NCBI RefSeq assembly: GCF_947492365.1
Contig: NZ_CANLMB010000001.1
Coordinates: 2,036,874 to 2,100,873, forward strand
Length of the DNA stretch: 64,000 nt
Source of the DNA: an uncultured Erythrobacter sp.
Lineage (GTDB): Bacteria > Pseudomonadota > Alphaproteobacteria > Sphingomonadales > Sphingomonadaceae
Direction of reading: 5' to 3'
Numbering within the stretch: position 1 is the first letter of the stretch; every line of letters begins with the position of its first letter. Of the stretch, positions 49,977 to 59,401 are shown one piece after another. The translations under genes and the position numbers were made by a program. The notes below the pieces were generated by a model. That model made no database searches and had not been told where the DNA came from. It was given only the letters and a program-made list of their open reading frames with translations.

Positions 49977-51191
49977 CCGGTCGATTTCACCCGTCATGCT
50001 TGCCACAGTCGTCGCCACTGCCGCATCGCCTGACACGTTCGTCGTCGTGCGCATCATGTCCATGATCCGGTCCACACCAGCGACAAAGGCAATCGTCTCA
50101 AGCGGCACGCCGACCGCGCCGAAGACCAGCGCCATCATAATCAGGCCCGCACCCGGAATGCCCGCTGCGCCAATCGCGCCCAAAGTCGCAAGGATCGAGA
50201 TCAGGAAATACTGGCCCCATGTCAGGTCCACGCCAAAGATCGACGCCCCGAACAGCGTCGCAAGGCCCAGATACATCGCGGTGCCGTTCATGTTGATCGT
50301 CGCGCCCAGCGAGACGACGAAGCTCGCCACCGAGTTCGACACGCCCAGATTGCGCCGCGTGCAGCGCAAGGTGACGGGCAGGGTCGCGTTGGAGCTTGCA
50401 GTCGAATAGCTCACCGCCATCGCGTCCACGATCCCGCGGAAGAAGTCGATCACAGGCAGTTTCGCGATCAACTTGATCATCGCCGAATACATCACCCCGA
50501 TGATCAGCAGGCAACCGAGATAGTTGAGCACGACCAGCCAGCTGAGCGCCTTCAACGCATCAACGCCCAGCGTGCCCGCGACCCATGCCATCAGCGCAAA
50601 GACGCCAAACGGGGTCAGCTCCATCACGATCATTGTGACCTTCTGCATGATGACAGAGCCGCTATCGAAGATCTTCTGGACCGGCTCGCCCTCTTCCTTT
50701 GCCATCAGGATGCCAATGCCGATCAGCAGCGAGAAGACGATCAGCGGCAGCACCGCGACATCGGCCATCACTTGCACCGGGCTTTCGGGGACAATCGAAA
50801 GCACCATGTCCACTGCGGTGGTTTCGTTGGGCTGCGGGGTAGGCACATCGGGCGTGCCCAGCTCTTCCCTGCTCGGGAAGAGGCCGAGGTTGACCGCGCC
50901 TGTACCCAGCGCAAGTCCAAGCCACACGGCGATCTGGCCGCTCACCACAAACAGCGCGAGAGCCCGCCCGCCCACTGCGCCGAGTTTGCGCAAATCGCCG
51001 ATCGCAGCGACGCCGGATACGAGGCTGAAGAAGATCAGCGGGACGACCAGCATCTTGATCGACTTGATGAAGAAGTCGCCAATCCACTTGATGCCTTCCG
51101 CCTCGGGGCCCCAATAAAGGCCCAGCGCGATGCCCAGAATGAGCGCACCAATCACGCGCTGCCACAGCGGAATTGCAAACCAGAATTTCAT
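49947..51191 (-). CDS. Dicarboxylate/amino acid:cation symporter (DAACS)
   Basis: A 414-residue inner-membrane protein of the glutamate/aspartate-dicarboxylate symporter family with eight helices and two re-entrant hairpins. The Ser-rich hairpin is SYSTASSNATLPVTL, the NMNGTAMYLG motif follows, and DRIMDMMRTTTNVSGDA ends the substrate site. The family includes GltP and DctA; substrate not resolved. It is upstream of the NTF2-like gene in the same operon. Confidence 0.93.
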   Translation of the reverse strand: MKFWFAIPLWQRVIGALILGIALGLYWGPEAEGIKWIGDFFIKSIKMLVVPLIFFSLVSGVAAIGDLRKLGAVGGRALALFVVSGQIAVWLGLALGTGAVNLGLFPSREELGTPDVPTPQPNETTAVDMVLSIVPESPVQVMADVAVLPLIVFSLLIGIGILMAKEEGEPVQKIFDSGSVIMQKVTMIVMELTPFGVFALMAWVAGTLGVDALKALSWLVVLNYLGCLLIIGVMYSAMIKLIAKLPVIDFFRGIVDAMAVSYSTASSNATLPVTLRCTRRNLGVSNSVASFVVSLGATINMNGTAMYLGLATLFGASIFGVDLTWGQYFLISILATLGAIGAAGIPGAGLIMMALVFGAVGVPLETIAFVAGVDRIMDMMRTTTNVSGDAAVATTVASMTGEIDRAEMISADDV

Positions 51192-51211
51192 GCGCGAACG
51201 CCTCTCTCTTG

Positions 51212-52354
51212 TTATTCTTCGAGCGCCAACGCCCCCAGCGCGGCTCGTGTGTAGATACGGGCTAGCCTATCCAAGTCGGCGATGGCTACCGCTTCGTCGC
51301 GTTTGTGCATCGTTGCGTTGCACAGGCCGAACTCGATCACGGGGCAGACATTGCGCAGAAAGCGCGCATCGGACGTGCCGCCGCTGGTCGATTGTTCCGG
51401 CTTGATACCGGTTTCGGCCTCGACCGCTGCGGCCAGCATGTTGGAAAAGCCGCCCGGCGCGGTAAGGAACGGTTCGCCCGAAATGATCGGCAGCGCGCGG
51501 CCCCCATGTTTCTCTGCAATCGCGACCACGCGCTCAGACAGGGTGCTGCCTGTGTGCAGGTCGTTGAAGCGGATCGAGATGCGCGCTTTGGCCTCTTGCG
51601 GGATAACATTGTGCGCTTGGTTGCCGACTTCGAGGTCTGTGATCTCAAGGTTTGAAGGCTGGAACCAGTCGGTGCCGGTGTCGAGCACCAGCGCGTCCAA
51701 CTCAGCCAGCATCGCGACCAGTTTCGGGATCGGATTGTCGGCGAGATGCGGATAGGCAACGTGGCCCTGCGTGCCATCGACCGTTAGCCAGATATTGACC
51801 GAGCCGCGCCGCCCGATCTTCATCATATCACCGAGCTGGTTGACGCTGGTCGGCTCTCCGACAAGGCACAGGTCAGGCTTGATCCCTTCGGCGTCCATGT
51901 AGTCGATCAATGCGCGGGTGCCGTGAAGCGCGGGGCCTTCTTCATCGCCGGTGATGATAAAACTGATTGTGCCCGCCTCTTGCGGCACGTCATTTACCGC
52001 CGCGACCATACAAGCGATTGCACTCTTCATATCGACCGCGCCGCGGCCATAGAGCAGCTCGCCGCGTGTCGTCGGTTCGAAAGGGTCGCTGACCCAGCCC
52101 TCGCCCGGTGGGACGACATCGAGGTGGCCTGCGAAGGCGAAGTGTTTGGAACCTTCTGGGCCGCGGCGGATGGCGAAAAGGTTCTCGACCGGAGCCTCCT
52201 CTGTTCCCGATGCTCCGTCGCCGCGCTGGAAGCGGTGGACCGCAAAGCCGAGAGGTGTGAGCATCGCCTCCATTGCATCGAAGACCGATCCGGTGGCCGG
52301 GGTAACGCTGGGTTCAGCGATCAGACGCTTGGCGTAATCGAGACTGTAACTCAT
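51212..52354 (-). CDS. dapE: Succinyl-diaminopimelate desuccinylase DapE
   Basis: M20-family dizinc hydrolase of lysine/diaminopimelate synthesis; 380 residues. Metal ligands and catalytic residues are in FAGHLDVVPPGEGW, GRGAVDMKSAIA, TGDEEGPALHGT and CLVGEPTSV, with the last His in NATMHKRDE. It is 20 bases ahead of the symporter gene, apparently in the same operon, and shares no segment with dapB. Confidence 0.95.
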   Translation of the reverse strand: MSYSLDYAKRLIAEPSVTPATGSVFDAMEAMLTPLGFAVHRFQRGDGASGTEEAPVENLFAIRRGPEGSKHFAFAGHLDVVPPGEGWVSDPFEPTTRGELLYGRGAVDMKSAIACMVAAVNDVPQEAGTISFIITGDEEGPALHGTRALIDYMDAEGIKPDLCLVGEPTSVNQLGDMMKIGRRGSVNIWLTVDGTQGHVAYPHLADNPIPKLVAMLAELDALVLDTGTDWFQPSNLEITDLEVGNQAHNVIPQEAKARISIRFNDLHTGSTLSERVVAIAEKHGGRALPIISGEPFLTAPGGFSNMLAAAVEAETGIKPEQSTSGGTSDARFLRNVCPVIEFGLCNATMHKRDEAVAIADLDRLARIYTRAALGALALEE

Positions 52355-52383
52355 AACCCCACCGCTAGCAGGAGAATCCGCGA

Positions 52384-52851
52384 ATGCCCAAGCTCGATCT
52401 CGACGCCATCACCCGGACCAATGTGACCGGTTACCCCGCGCCCTTCGACGAAGATGTGCAGGGGCGCTGGTATCGCAGGCTCGCACCAGCTTCGGGCCTC
52501 ACGAAAATGGGGGCGAGCCACGTGATGCTGGAGCCGGGAGCATTCTCATCGCAGCGGCATTGGCATCGCGGGCAGGACGAGCTGGTGGTGATGCTGGAAG
52601 GTGAGGCCGTGCTGATCGAGGATGAGGGCGAAGTCATTGTGCGGTCAGGCGACGTGCTCGCATGGCCAGCGGGCGCGGAGAACGGCCACCGGCTGCACAA
52701 TCGCTCGGACAAGCCCTGCACATTCGTCGCGATCAGCGCAGGCGCACGAGACAGCGACTCGGGCGAGTATCCCGACATCGACATGGTGTTCGACGCCGAC
52801 GGCTATGCGCGCAAGGACGGCACCCGTTATACGACCGAACGAATTGCCTGA
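52384..52851 (+). CDS. Cupin-domain protein
   Basis: A 155-residue protein with one cupin barrel: GAFSSQRHWHRGQDELVVML gives the HxH metal site and EGEAVLIEDEGEVIV, then GDVLAWPAGAENGHRL completes motif 2. Substrate unknown; it resembles cupins of the KdgF or dioxygenase-like group. AGGAG precedes ATG 52384. It is divergent from dapE by 29 bases and 15 bases ahead of the LysE gene. Confidence 0.82.
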   Translation: MPKLDLDAITRTNVTGYPAPFDEDVQGRWYRRLAPASGLTKMGASHVMLEPGAFSSQRHWHRGQDELVVMLEGEAVLIEDEGEVIVRSGDVLAWPAGAENGHRLHNRSDKPCTFVAISAGARDSDSGEYPDIDMVFDADGYARKDGTRYTTERIA

Positions 52852-52866
52852 TATCGTGGCCGATTG

Positions 52867-53475
52867 ATGGATCTTCTTGGCTTCGCATTTGCCGTCCTCC
52901 TGGTCGAGCTGACGCCCGGCCCGAACATGGCGTGGCTGGTTGCCTTGACCTTGTCAGAAGGGCGCAGATCCGGGCTTGCCGCTATAACCGGAATCGCGAC
53001 GGGGCTCGCAGCCAATGCCACGATTAGCGTTCTCGCGGTCAGTTTTGTTCTTCAGCATAGCGAGTGGCTAGCTAGGGGAATCTCGCTGCTAGGCGCGGTG
53101 ATGATGGCGTGGCTGGCCTGGGAGGCGTGGCAGGGCGAGGGCGAGAGCTCTCCCACCAATGTCCCGCGTGACAAGACGCAGCGCAGTTTCGCCGCCGGCT
53201 TCACTATCAACCTGCTCAACCCCAAAGCGACGCTTTTCTTCATCACGGTCATGCCCCAATTCGTCAGCGATGCCCGGCCAACCTACGTGCAGGCGATCAC
53301 GCTCGCCGGGATTAGCGTTCTCATCGCCACGCTGGTGCACCTCGCGCTTGTCTTTGCTGCGGAACCGCTTCGGCCCATACTGATCGACAAGGGTCGTGCA
53401 ATCCCGATCAGACGGGTGCTCGCTCTAATCATGCTCTGCGTCGGCGGGTGGTTCCTCTCAAGAGCGTTGCTTTAA
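52867..53475 (+). CDS. LysE/RhtB-family amino acid exporter
   Basis: A 202-residue inner-membrane protein with six helices. The family N-terminus FAVLLVELTPGPNMAWLVALT carries the conserved TPGPN, and FTINLLNPKATLFFI has the NPK motif. It exports amino acids or related compounds. ATG 52867 is chosen over the TTG one codon earlier. The end overlaps the convergent nuclease gene by 4 bases. Confidence 0.92.
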   Translation: MDLLGFAFAVLLVELTPGPNMAWLVALTLSEGRRSGLAAITGIATGLAANATISVLAVSFVLQHSEWLARGISLLGAVMMAWLAWEAWQGEGESSPTNVPRDKTQRSFAAGFTINLLNPKATLFFITVMPQFVSDARPTYVQAITLAGISVLIATLVHLALVFAAEPLRPILIDKGRAIPIRRVLALIMLCVGGWFLSRALL

Positions 53476-54347
53476 CGCTCCGGCGCGGCGAGCGGTCCGG
53501 GCGCAAAGGCGCTTTCGAGAAGGTCAGCTATCCTGAGGCCCGCCTGCTGAACGCGGCGCTTAGCAATCGGCACGCCGCGCACGATGTCTTCCTGCGATAG
53601 CGCCGTCTTCATCGGCAGCTCCGCGCCGCACACATCGTCTGTGTCGAAGGCGGTTGGATAGACGAAACTACGGCTGATCTCCCAGCTTTCGCGGCCCCAG
53701 TCAGCCGCAGCGCCTCCGGCTAGTTCCGCCCGTTCGGCGGCCGAATAACGCCTGATGACGGGGTCAGCCGGATCGCTGATCGCGCGCTCGGCCATCGGGC
53801 CATCCCAGATCCAGTGCAGGTTCAAGCTGGGCACAATGCCATAATCGGTCTCACGGTCATTGCCGCCGCGATCATCGCGGTCGCCTGAATGGAGCGGCAT
53901 GTGAATGTCACCTGTGAAGTGGACCATGAAGGCCAGCGCTTCGAGCCGGATATGATCGGGCAGGCTCTCATCGGCGAGGATGCGGTGGCTGCGCTCAATC
54001 TGCGCGGTCACGCAATTCCCGCCCGAGCAATTGGCGCGCGGATTGTAGGCCTCGCAGATCGGAGTGGTCCGGTAATGCCATGCAGCGGTGTAGCCCCAGC
54101 GCCAGAATGTTCGGCGCACGCAATCAGGCCAGACGCTCGCGTCTTGTATCGTCGCCAGCGCGCATTCGGGCGTGCCCAGCATGGCCTCCGAACGCATCAG
54201 CTGACGGATCTTGGCGCGGGTCTCGGGCGAGACATTGGCCTCGGCGATATCGGCAGTGGTTTCATGGGCGTAAAAGCCCCATGCCGAGGCTGGTGCTGGC
54301 ACCATCAGCGCCAGCGCACAAAACACGGCGACCAGCTGGCGCATCAT
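53472..54347 (-). CDS. Exported S1/P1-like nuclease
   Basis: Secreted zinc nuclease of the S1-P1 type, 291 residues. After the signal peptide (MRQLVAVFCALALMVPAPASA) the mature N-terminus begins with Trp in WGFYAHETTADIA, a zinc ligand in this family; others fall in ASVWPD, WHYRTTP, HRILADES, HFTGDIHMPLHSGD and LHWIWD. It should degrade single-stranded nucleic acid or 3'-nucleotides in the envelope. AGGGG precedes ATG 54347, which overlaps the GST stop. Confidence 0.9.
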   Translation of the reverse strand: MMRQLVAVFCALALMVPAPASAWGFYAHETTADIAEANVSPETRAKIRQLMRSEAMLGTPECALATIQDASVWPDCVRRTFWRWGYTAAWHYRTTPICEAYNPRANCSGGNCVTAQIERSHRILADESLPDHIRLEALAFMVHFTGDIHMPLHSGDRDDRGGNDRETDYGIVPSLNLHWIWDGPMAERAISDPADPVIRRYSAAERAELAGGAAADWGRESWEISRSFVYPTAFDTDDVCGAELPMKTALSQEDIVRGVPIAKRRVQQAGLRIADLLESAFAPGPLAAPER

Positions 54348-55012
54348 CACTTCGCCCCTACCGCGTCATATTGCTCGATCACCCATTCTTCGTCCTGTGA
54401 GGCAGTGATCCATTCTTCCATCCAGGTATGTTCCCAGATCGCCTGCATATAGCTTTGTGCAAAGCCTGGTACGCCGATCCCGTAAGTGATGAAGCGCGAA
54501 ACCACCGGCGCGTAGAATATGTCAGCGGCCCCGAATGTGCCGAACAGGAACGGTCCCGCGCTGCCATGCCGCGCGCGCGCTTCTGCCCAGAGCTGGAGGA
54601 TTCGGACAATATCGGCCTTGGTCTGATCAGAGACGGATTGGAGCTGGATGCGGCGGCGCACATTCATCGGCAAATCGCTGCGCAATCCCGCGTAGGAACT
54701 GTGCATCTCCGCCACCATCGCGCGGGCCATACCGCGCGCAGCCTCGTCCTTGGGCCAGAATCGATCGCGCCCCACTTTGTCGGCGAGATATTCCATGATT
54801 GCCAGGCTGTCCCAGATCACATTGTCGCCGTCCCACAAGATCGGAACCTTGCCGCTGGAGGGCTGGAATTCTTCATTCTGCTTGCGCTGTTCCCATTGCT
54901 CGCCAAGCAACGGGACAATGATTTCTTCAAAACCCAGCCCCGATTGCTTGGCTGCAAGCCAGCCGCGCAGCGACCAGCTCGAATAGTTCTTATTGCCGAT
55001 AATGAGCTTCAT
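54347..55012 (-). CDS. Glutathione S-transferase
   Basis: A 221-residue protein of the GST fold: N-terminal thioredoxin-like domain with MKLIIGNKNYSSWSLRGWL and SSGKVPILWDGDNVIWDSLA, then the helical C-terminal domain with FLFGTFGAADIFYAPVVSRF, the N-capping Asp motif. It would conjugate glutathione to electrophiles or act as a reductase. ATG 55012 is fixed by the family N-terminus, with AAGGCGG upstream. It is divergent from a VOC protein. Confidence 0.92.
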   Translation of the reverse strand: MKLIIGNKNYSSWSLRGWLAAKQSGLGFEEIIVPLLGEQWEQRKQNEEFQPSSGKVPILWDGDNVIWDSLAIMEYLADKVGRDRFWPKDEAARGMARAMVAEMHSSYAGLRSDLPMNVRRRIQLQSVSDQTKADIVRILQLWAEARARHGSAGPFLFGTFGAADIFYAPVVSRFITYGIGVPGFAQSYMQAIWEHTWMEEWITASQDEEWVIEQYDAVGAK

Positions 55013-55131
55013 GGGTCCGCCTTGTTCCACCTTATCCAGTCCGGATTTGCCCTCGTCGTAGATATTCAGTGTTTCGCTGTCGAGGCTGAACGGGTTACGG
55101 TTGCCGGAAACCGCAAGAGAGTGCCGCAGAT

Positions 55132-55551
55132 ATGACTTTAGCCCCGTTCCACCTCGCCTTCCCAGTCGATGATCTTGACGCCGCACGCCGGTTCTACGGC
55201 GAATTGCTGGGGTGCTCAGAAGGACGCTCGTCGGACGAGTGGATCGACTTCGATTTTCGCGGGCATCAGATCGTTACCCATCTGGCACCCGGCAAAGCGG
55301 GCGATGCAGCCAGCAACCACGTTGACGGGCACGGCGTGCCGATCCCGCATTTCGGGCTGGTCCTGTCGATGGAGGATTGGCAGGCGCTGGCTGACAAACT
55401 CAAAGCAGCGGGCACCCACTTCGTGATCGAACCCACAATCCGCTTCCGCGACCGGCCCGGTGAGCAGGCCACGATGTTCCTGCGCGACCCATCCGGGAAC
55501 GCGCTGGAATTCAAGGCGTTCGCCGATATGGGGCAGCTCTTCGCCAGCTGA
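55132..55551 (+). CDS. VOC-family (glyoxalase/dioxygenase-fold) protein
   Basis: A 139-residue protein with the paired beta-alpha-beta-beta-beta modules of the VOC superfamily: [22 protein letters not shown], then [20 protein letters not shown] and [15 protein letters not shown], with His and Glu as likely metal ligands. Substrate unknown. Its last codons (GQLFAS) are part of an 18-bp exact repeat also found after the next gene. Confidence 0.85.
   Translation: MTLAPFHLAFPVDDLDAARRFYGELLGCSEGRSSDEWIDFDFRGHQIVTHLAPGKAGDAASNHVDGHGVPIPHFGLVLSMEDWQALADKLKAAGTHFVIEPTIRFRDRPGEQATMFLRDPSGNALEFKAFADMGQLFAS
55530..55547 (+). repeat. 18-bp direct repeat, copy 1
   Basis: GGGGCAGCTCTTCGCCAG, encoding the end of the VOC protein, is found again at 55883-55900. 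Confidence 0.75.
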
Positions 55552-55597
55552 CTTGCGCAGGATTCCATGGCGCGTCATATTCGCGGCTGGGGGAATT

Positions 55598-55876
55598 ATG
55601 CGTTCATTCTTAATCTGGCTCGCCGTCGACCTGATCTGGGCAAATATCTACTGGATCCTCGGCATCGCGGCCGCAATTCTTGTGCTGTTTTTCATCATCG
55701 GCCTCTTTCTGCCGGAGGTCGACGAGGAATCCTCAGGCGAAGGCGCATCAGAATCAGCATTTGGCGGGATAGAAGCCAGCGATGCCGCCGAACTCATTCC
55801 CGGTTCGCGCTCCTTCGGCGCAGACGAAGAGGCTGAAGGCGACGATGTCAGCAGTTGGTTTGAAGAAGATTTGTAG
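55598..55876 (+). CDS. Small membrane-anchored acidic protein (92 aa)
   Basis: Unrecognised. The N-terminal 40 residues are hydrophobic (RSFLIWLAVDLIWANIYWIL and IAAAILVLFFIIGLF) giving one long or two short helices, then a strongly acidic Glu/Asp/Ser tail (VDEESSGEGASESAFGG, EADDVSSWFEEDL-like). ATG 55598 is the first sensible start. It is flanked by the 18-bp repeat on both sides, and its end runs into a strong terminator. Confidence 0.65.
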   Translation: MRSFLIWLAVDLIWANIYWILGIAAAILVLFFIIGLFLPEVDEESSGEGASESAFGGIEASDAAELIPGSRSFGADEEAEGDDVSSWFEEDL

Positions 55877-55882
55877 GACGGC

Positions 55883-55925
55883 GGGGCAGCTCTTCGCCAG
55901 TTAGGCGCGAAGAGCTGCCCCTTTA
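55883..55925 (+). terminator. Strong terminator built on an 18-bp repeat
   Basis: GGGGCAGCTCTTCG pairs perfectly with CGAAGAGCTGCCCC (14 bp) and is followed by TTTAT. The left arm is copy 2 of the 18-bp repeat from the VOC gene end (55883-55900). Confidence 0.85.
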
Positions 55926-55945
55926 TCGCATCACTCGCCAGCCAA

Positions 55946-58159
55946 CTACTCGCCTGTAAGCCCGCGCGCTTCGAGCATCGGCTGCACGTCGGGCTGGCGT
56001 CCGGCGAAGTTTTCGAACATTTCGAAATAGTCCATCGTCCCGCCGCGGCTGAGCACGGTGTCGCGGTAGTGCTGGCCGTTCGCGCGCGTCAGGCCGCCAT
56101 TTTCGCGGAACCATTTGCGGCTGTCGCGGTCGAGCATCTCGGTCCACAGATAGCTGTAATAACCGGCCGAATAGCCTGCGGGTGAGCTGAAGATGTGGTT
56201 GAAATAGGTGCTGCGATAACGCGGCGGTACCAGATCAATCTCGAGGCCCAGATCGGTGAGCGAGCGACGCTCGAACGCATCGACAGCATCGGGGTTGCCA
56301 ACCAGCTCGCGCGCTTGCTCAGGCGAAAGTGCATGCCACTGCATGTCGAGCAGAGCGGCTTCGACAACTTCGCCGAAATCATAACCCTGGTTGAATTTCG
56401 CGGCAGCTTCGATCCGCTCGATCATCTCGGCAGGGATCGTCTCGCCGGTTTCGTAATGCTTTGCATAGTTGGACAGGATCGACGGCCAGACCGCCCACAT
56501 TTCGTGGACCTGACTGGGATATTCGACAAAGTCACGTGCGGTCGCAGTGCCTGAAAGGCTCTCATACTTCTGGTCTGCAAACATGCCGTGGGCGGCGTGG
56601 CCAAATTCGTGGAAGGCCGTGTTGACCCAGTCAAAACTGACCAGTTGCACTTCGCCTTCGGGCGCCTTTGGGATGTTGAGGACGTTGTAGATGACCGGCT
56701 TGTTGCCCGTCATGTAGCTTTGGTCGACAAAATTGCCCATCCACGCACCGCCGCGCTTTGAGGGGCGCTGGAACGGGTCGAAATAGAACAGACCAAGCTC
56801 CGATCCGTCCTCTTCGAACACGGTGTAGACCCACACATCCTCGTGATAGGTCGGCAGGTCGGTGCGGCGCTCGAATGTGATGCCGTAGAGTTCCTGCGCC
56901 ATGTGGAAGATCCCGTCTTCGAGCACGTTCTCGAGAACGAAATATTCCATCACCGCGTCTTCATCCAAGTCGTATTGCTCGGCCTTGATCTTGTTGGCGT
57001 AGCGGTACCAGTCCCACGGCTGGACGGTGAAATCGCCGCCATCGGCGCGGATCGCTTCGTTGAGCATCTCCGCCTCGCGGCGCTGGGTTGCGGCGAGCGC
57101 GGGGACCATCTGCTCCATGAAATCGAGCGCGGTGCGCGGTTCCTGCGCCATCCGGTCATACATGGTGTAGCTCGCCCAGTCGGGCTTTCCGAACAGCGCT
57201 GCTTTCTCTGCGCGCAGCAGAGCGATGCGGGCGATCAGGTCGCGCGTATCAACGCCGCGATTGCCGTCGGCACGGTCGTGGCTGAGTCGGAACAGAGCCT
57301 CACGCGTCGCGCGGTTTTCGAGCACTGGAAGCACCGGCTGCTGCGTCGTGTTTTGGAGCGCAATGGCGAATTTGCCCGGATGGCCTTTTTCGGCAGCGAA
57401 GTCAGCCGCTGCCTGAATGTCGCTATCCGACATGCCGGCCAGTTCTTCTCGCGTGTCGACGATCAACGGCTGATCCGCCATCGCATCGCGCGCCAACTGG
57501 CCAAATTCGGTGGTGAGCGTGGAAAGCTGCGTGTTGATCGCCTTGACCTGCTCGACTTCTGTCTCTGACAGCAGCGCGCCAGCCTGAACCATGTCGCGAT
57601 AGGTTGTCTCGAGCAGCATCGCGTCTTCGACGGTCATCGTCATCGCAGCGCGGTTGTCGTAAACGGCTTTCACCCGGGCAAACAGCGCTGGGTTGAGCGT
57701 AATGCTGTCAAAATGCGCGGACAGGCGCGGGCTGATTTCGGTGTTGATCGCGTCGAGCCCGTCTGTCGTATTCGTACCGGTGAGCTGGAAGAATACGCTG
57801 GCCACTCGGCCCAGCATCGCGCCCGATTTCTCCAGCGCGACAATGGTGTTGTCAAAGCTCGGCGCCGCAGGATTGTCGATGATCGCCTGCACTTCGGCGA
57901 GCTGGATTGTCATGCCCTGCTCGAAGGCTGGCACATAGTCATCTTCGCTGATCTGGGTGAAGTCGGGCGCGTGGAACGGCAGCGCGCTGTCCGATGCGAA
58001 ATAGCCTGTCCCTTCGGGGATCACCGGATTGTAGTCGGCGGCAGCTTCGGCCTCTGCGATCGGGTCCATGTCGGTGCCTTGCGAATAGGTCGCGCAGCCA
58101 GCCAGCAATGCGGTGGCCGAGACGGTCGTGAGAATGGTTGCAATTTTGCGGGCGGTCAT
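55946..58159 (-). CDS. M3-family metallopeptidase (Dcp-like), lipoprotein
   Basis: A 737-residue zinc dipeptidyl carboxypeptidase. The zinc motif HEFGHAAHGMF is near residue 518 and FHEFGHA with later Glu fits the M3A peptidyl-dipeptidase Dcp. The N-terminus has a lipobox LLAGC after MTARKIATILTTVSATA, so it is an envelope lipoprotein, whereas E. coli Dcp is soluble. LPFHAPDFTQISEDDYVPAF and MGNFVDQSYMTGNKPVIYNV are family signatures. It stands alone. Confidence 0.92.
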   Translation of the reverse strand: MTARKIATILTTVSATALLAGCATYSQGTDMDPIAEAEAAADYNPVIPEGTGYFASDSALPFHAPDFTQISEDDYVPAFEQGMTIQLAEVQAIIDNPAAPSFDNTIVALEKSGAMLGRVASVFFQLTGTNTTDGLDAINTEISPRLSAHFDSITLNPALFARVKAVYDNRAAMTMTVEDAMLLETTYRDMVQAGALLSETEVEQVKAINTQLSTLTTEFGQLARDAMADQPLIVDTREELAGMSDSDIQAAADFAAEKGHPGKFAIALQNTTQQPVLPVLENRATREALFRLSHDRADGNRGVDTRDLIARIALLRAEKAALFGKPDWASYTMYDRMAQEPRTALDFMEQMVPALAATQRREAEMLNEAIRADGGDFTVQPWDWYRYANKIKAEQYDLDEDAVMEYFVLENVLEDGIFHMAQELYGITFERRTDLPTYHEDVWVYTVFEEDGSELGLFYFDPFQRPSKRGGAWMGNFVDQSYMTGNKPVIYNVLNIPKAPEGEVQLVSFDWVNTAFHEFGHAAHGMFADQKYESLSGTATARDFVEYPSQVHEMWAVWPSILSNYAKHYETGETIPAEMIERIEAAAKFNQGYDFGEVVEAALLDMQWHALSPEQARELVGNPDAVDAFERRSLTDLGLEIDLVPPRYRSTYFNHIFSSPAGYSAGYYSYLWTEMLDRDSRKWFRENGGLTRANGQHYRDTVLSRGGTMDYFEMFENFAGRQPDVQPMLEARGLTGE

Positions 58160-58315
58160 AAGGTTCGCTTTCTGTCTTGTGGGAGCGCTCGGGAGGCTGT
58201 CGCCATCTCATTCCACACGCTCATCAATGGCACGGCTTGAACAGGGGATTAGCGCAAATTGCAAGACCACTGAACGAAGCCAGCCGAACGCTGGTAGAAC
58301 GGTAATGCGCTGGTA

Positions 58316-58696
58316 TCAGTCCACCACCGCCATGCCGGGCGGGTAATGGGTGATCTCGAAACGGATGCCATCCGGGTCTTTCATGAAAAGCGCAGTCGCG
58401 CCACCAAGATCCTGGATATCGGGCACCGCGAACCCTTTTGCGGCCATGGTTTCGCGCACCATGCGGACAAAATCTGCATCGGGCGCACCAAAGCCGAGAT
58501 GGTTCATGCCCGGGGCGTAGCGCGCGTAATCGGCGGTGTCGGACTTCGCCTGTGAAAACTGGAGATAGAAACCGTCGCCATCATGCCAGATGTGGTCCTT
58601 CTGCTTGTCGTAGCCAAGCAACGGGAGGAGCGCGTCATAATAGGGCATACTCTTTGCCAGAGAGCGGACGAGGATGGTGATGTGATCGGGCTTCAT
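58316..58696 (-). CDS. VOC-family (glyoxalase-fold) protein
   Basis: A 126-residue protein of the vicinal oxygen chelate superfamily: DHITILVRSLAKSMPYYDAL, then HLGFGAPDADFVRMVRETM and FMKDPDGIRFEITHYPPG, with His and Glu metal ligands. It resembles bleomycin-resistance or glyoxalase-like proteins of unknown substrate. ATG 58696 is used; a TTG two codons upstream is less likely. It is 30 bases downstream of engB in the same direction. Confidence 0.85.
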   Translation of the reverse strand: MKPDHITILVRSLAKSMPYYDALLPLLGYDKQKDHIWHDGDGFYLQFSQAKSDTADYARYAPGMNHLGFGAPDADFVRMVRETMAAKGFAVPDIQDLGGATALFMKDPDGIRFEITHYPPGMAVVD

Positions 58697-58726
58697 ACCC
58701 AATAGATTGGCCGCGCTATCCGCGAA

Positions 58727-59401
58727 TCAAGAGCGCTCGAACCAGCTCTGACCCAGCGCATCTTCGATCACTGCGGCACGCAGGGCCGCGATGCCCATGC
58801 CTTTTTCGCTGCTGGTGAGGTGCAGTTCGGGATGCGCGGCGACGTGTTTGCGCGCTTCATCCGCGACCTTGTTCGCTACCCGCTCCAGATCGCTGGCTTT
58901 GATCTTGTCGGTCTTGGTCAGAACGATGCGATAGCCGACCGCTGCCTCGTCGAGCATCTTCATCATCTCGCGGTCGACATCTTTGAGGCCGTGGCGGCTG
59001 TCGACCAGAACCAGATTGCGGGCCAGCACTGCCCGCCCGCGCAGGAATGATTTGACGAGGCTCTTCCACTTCTCGACGACCTTCACCGGCGCCTTGGCAA
59101 AGCCGTAGCCGGGCATATCGACGAGGCGGAACTGGAGCGGATCACCGACTTCGAAGAAGTTCAGCTCCTGCGTGCGGCCCGGCGTTACCGATGCGCGCGC
59201 GATTGCCTTTCGCCCGGTCAGCGCGTTGAGCAGCGACGACTTGCCGACATTGCTGCGCCCGCAAAAGGCGATCTCGGGCACCGTCGGTTCAGGCAAAAAC
59301 TTGAGCTGCGGTGCGGACAGCAGGAAGTCGACGCGGCCTGAGAACAGGCGCGATGCGGCTTCCTCGCGGAAGCGTATCTCGCGCTCTTCTTCAGGCGTCA
59401 C
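58727..59401 (-). CDS. engB: Ribosome biogenesis GTP-binding protein YsxC/EngB
   Basis: Essential GTPase for 50S subunit assembly. The 224-residue protein has all G motifs: G1 GRSNVGKSSLLNAL, G3 DMPGYGFAKAP, G4 TKTDKIK and G5 TSSEKG. It overlaps the end of yidC by 4 bases, following the rpmH-rnpA-yidD-yidC order. Confidence 0.97.
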   Translation of the reverse strand: MTPEEEREIRFREEAASRLFSGRVDFLLSAPQLKFLPEPTVPEIAFCGRSNVGKSSLLNALTGRKAIARASVTPGRTQELNFFEVGDPLQFRLVDMPGYGFAKAPVKVVEKWKSLVKSFLRGRAVLARNLVLVDSRHGLKDVDREMMKMLDEAAVGYRIVLTKTDKIKASDLERVANKVADEARKHVAAHPELHLTSSEKGMGIAALRAAVIEDALGQSWFERS

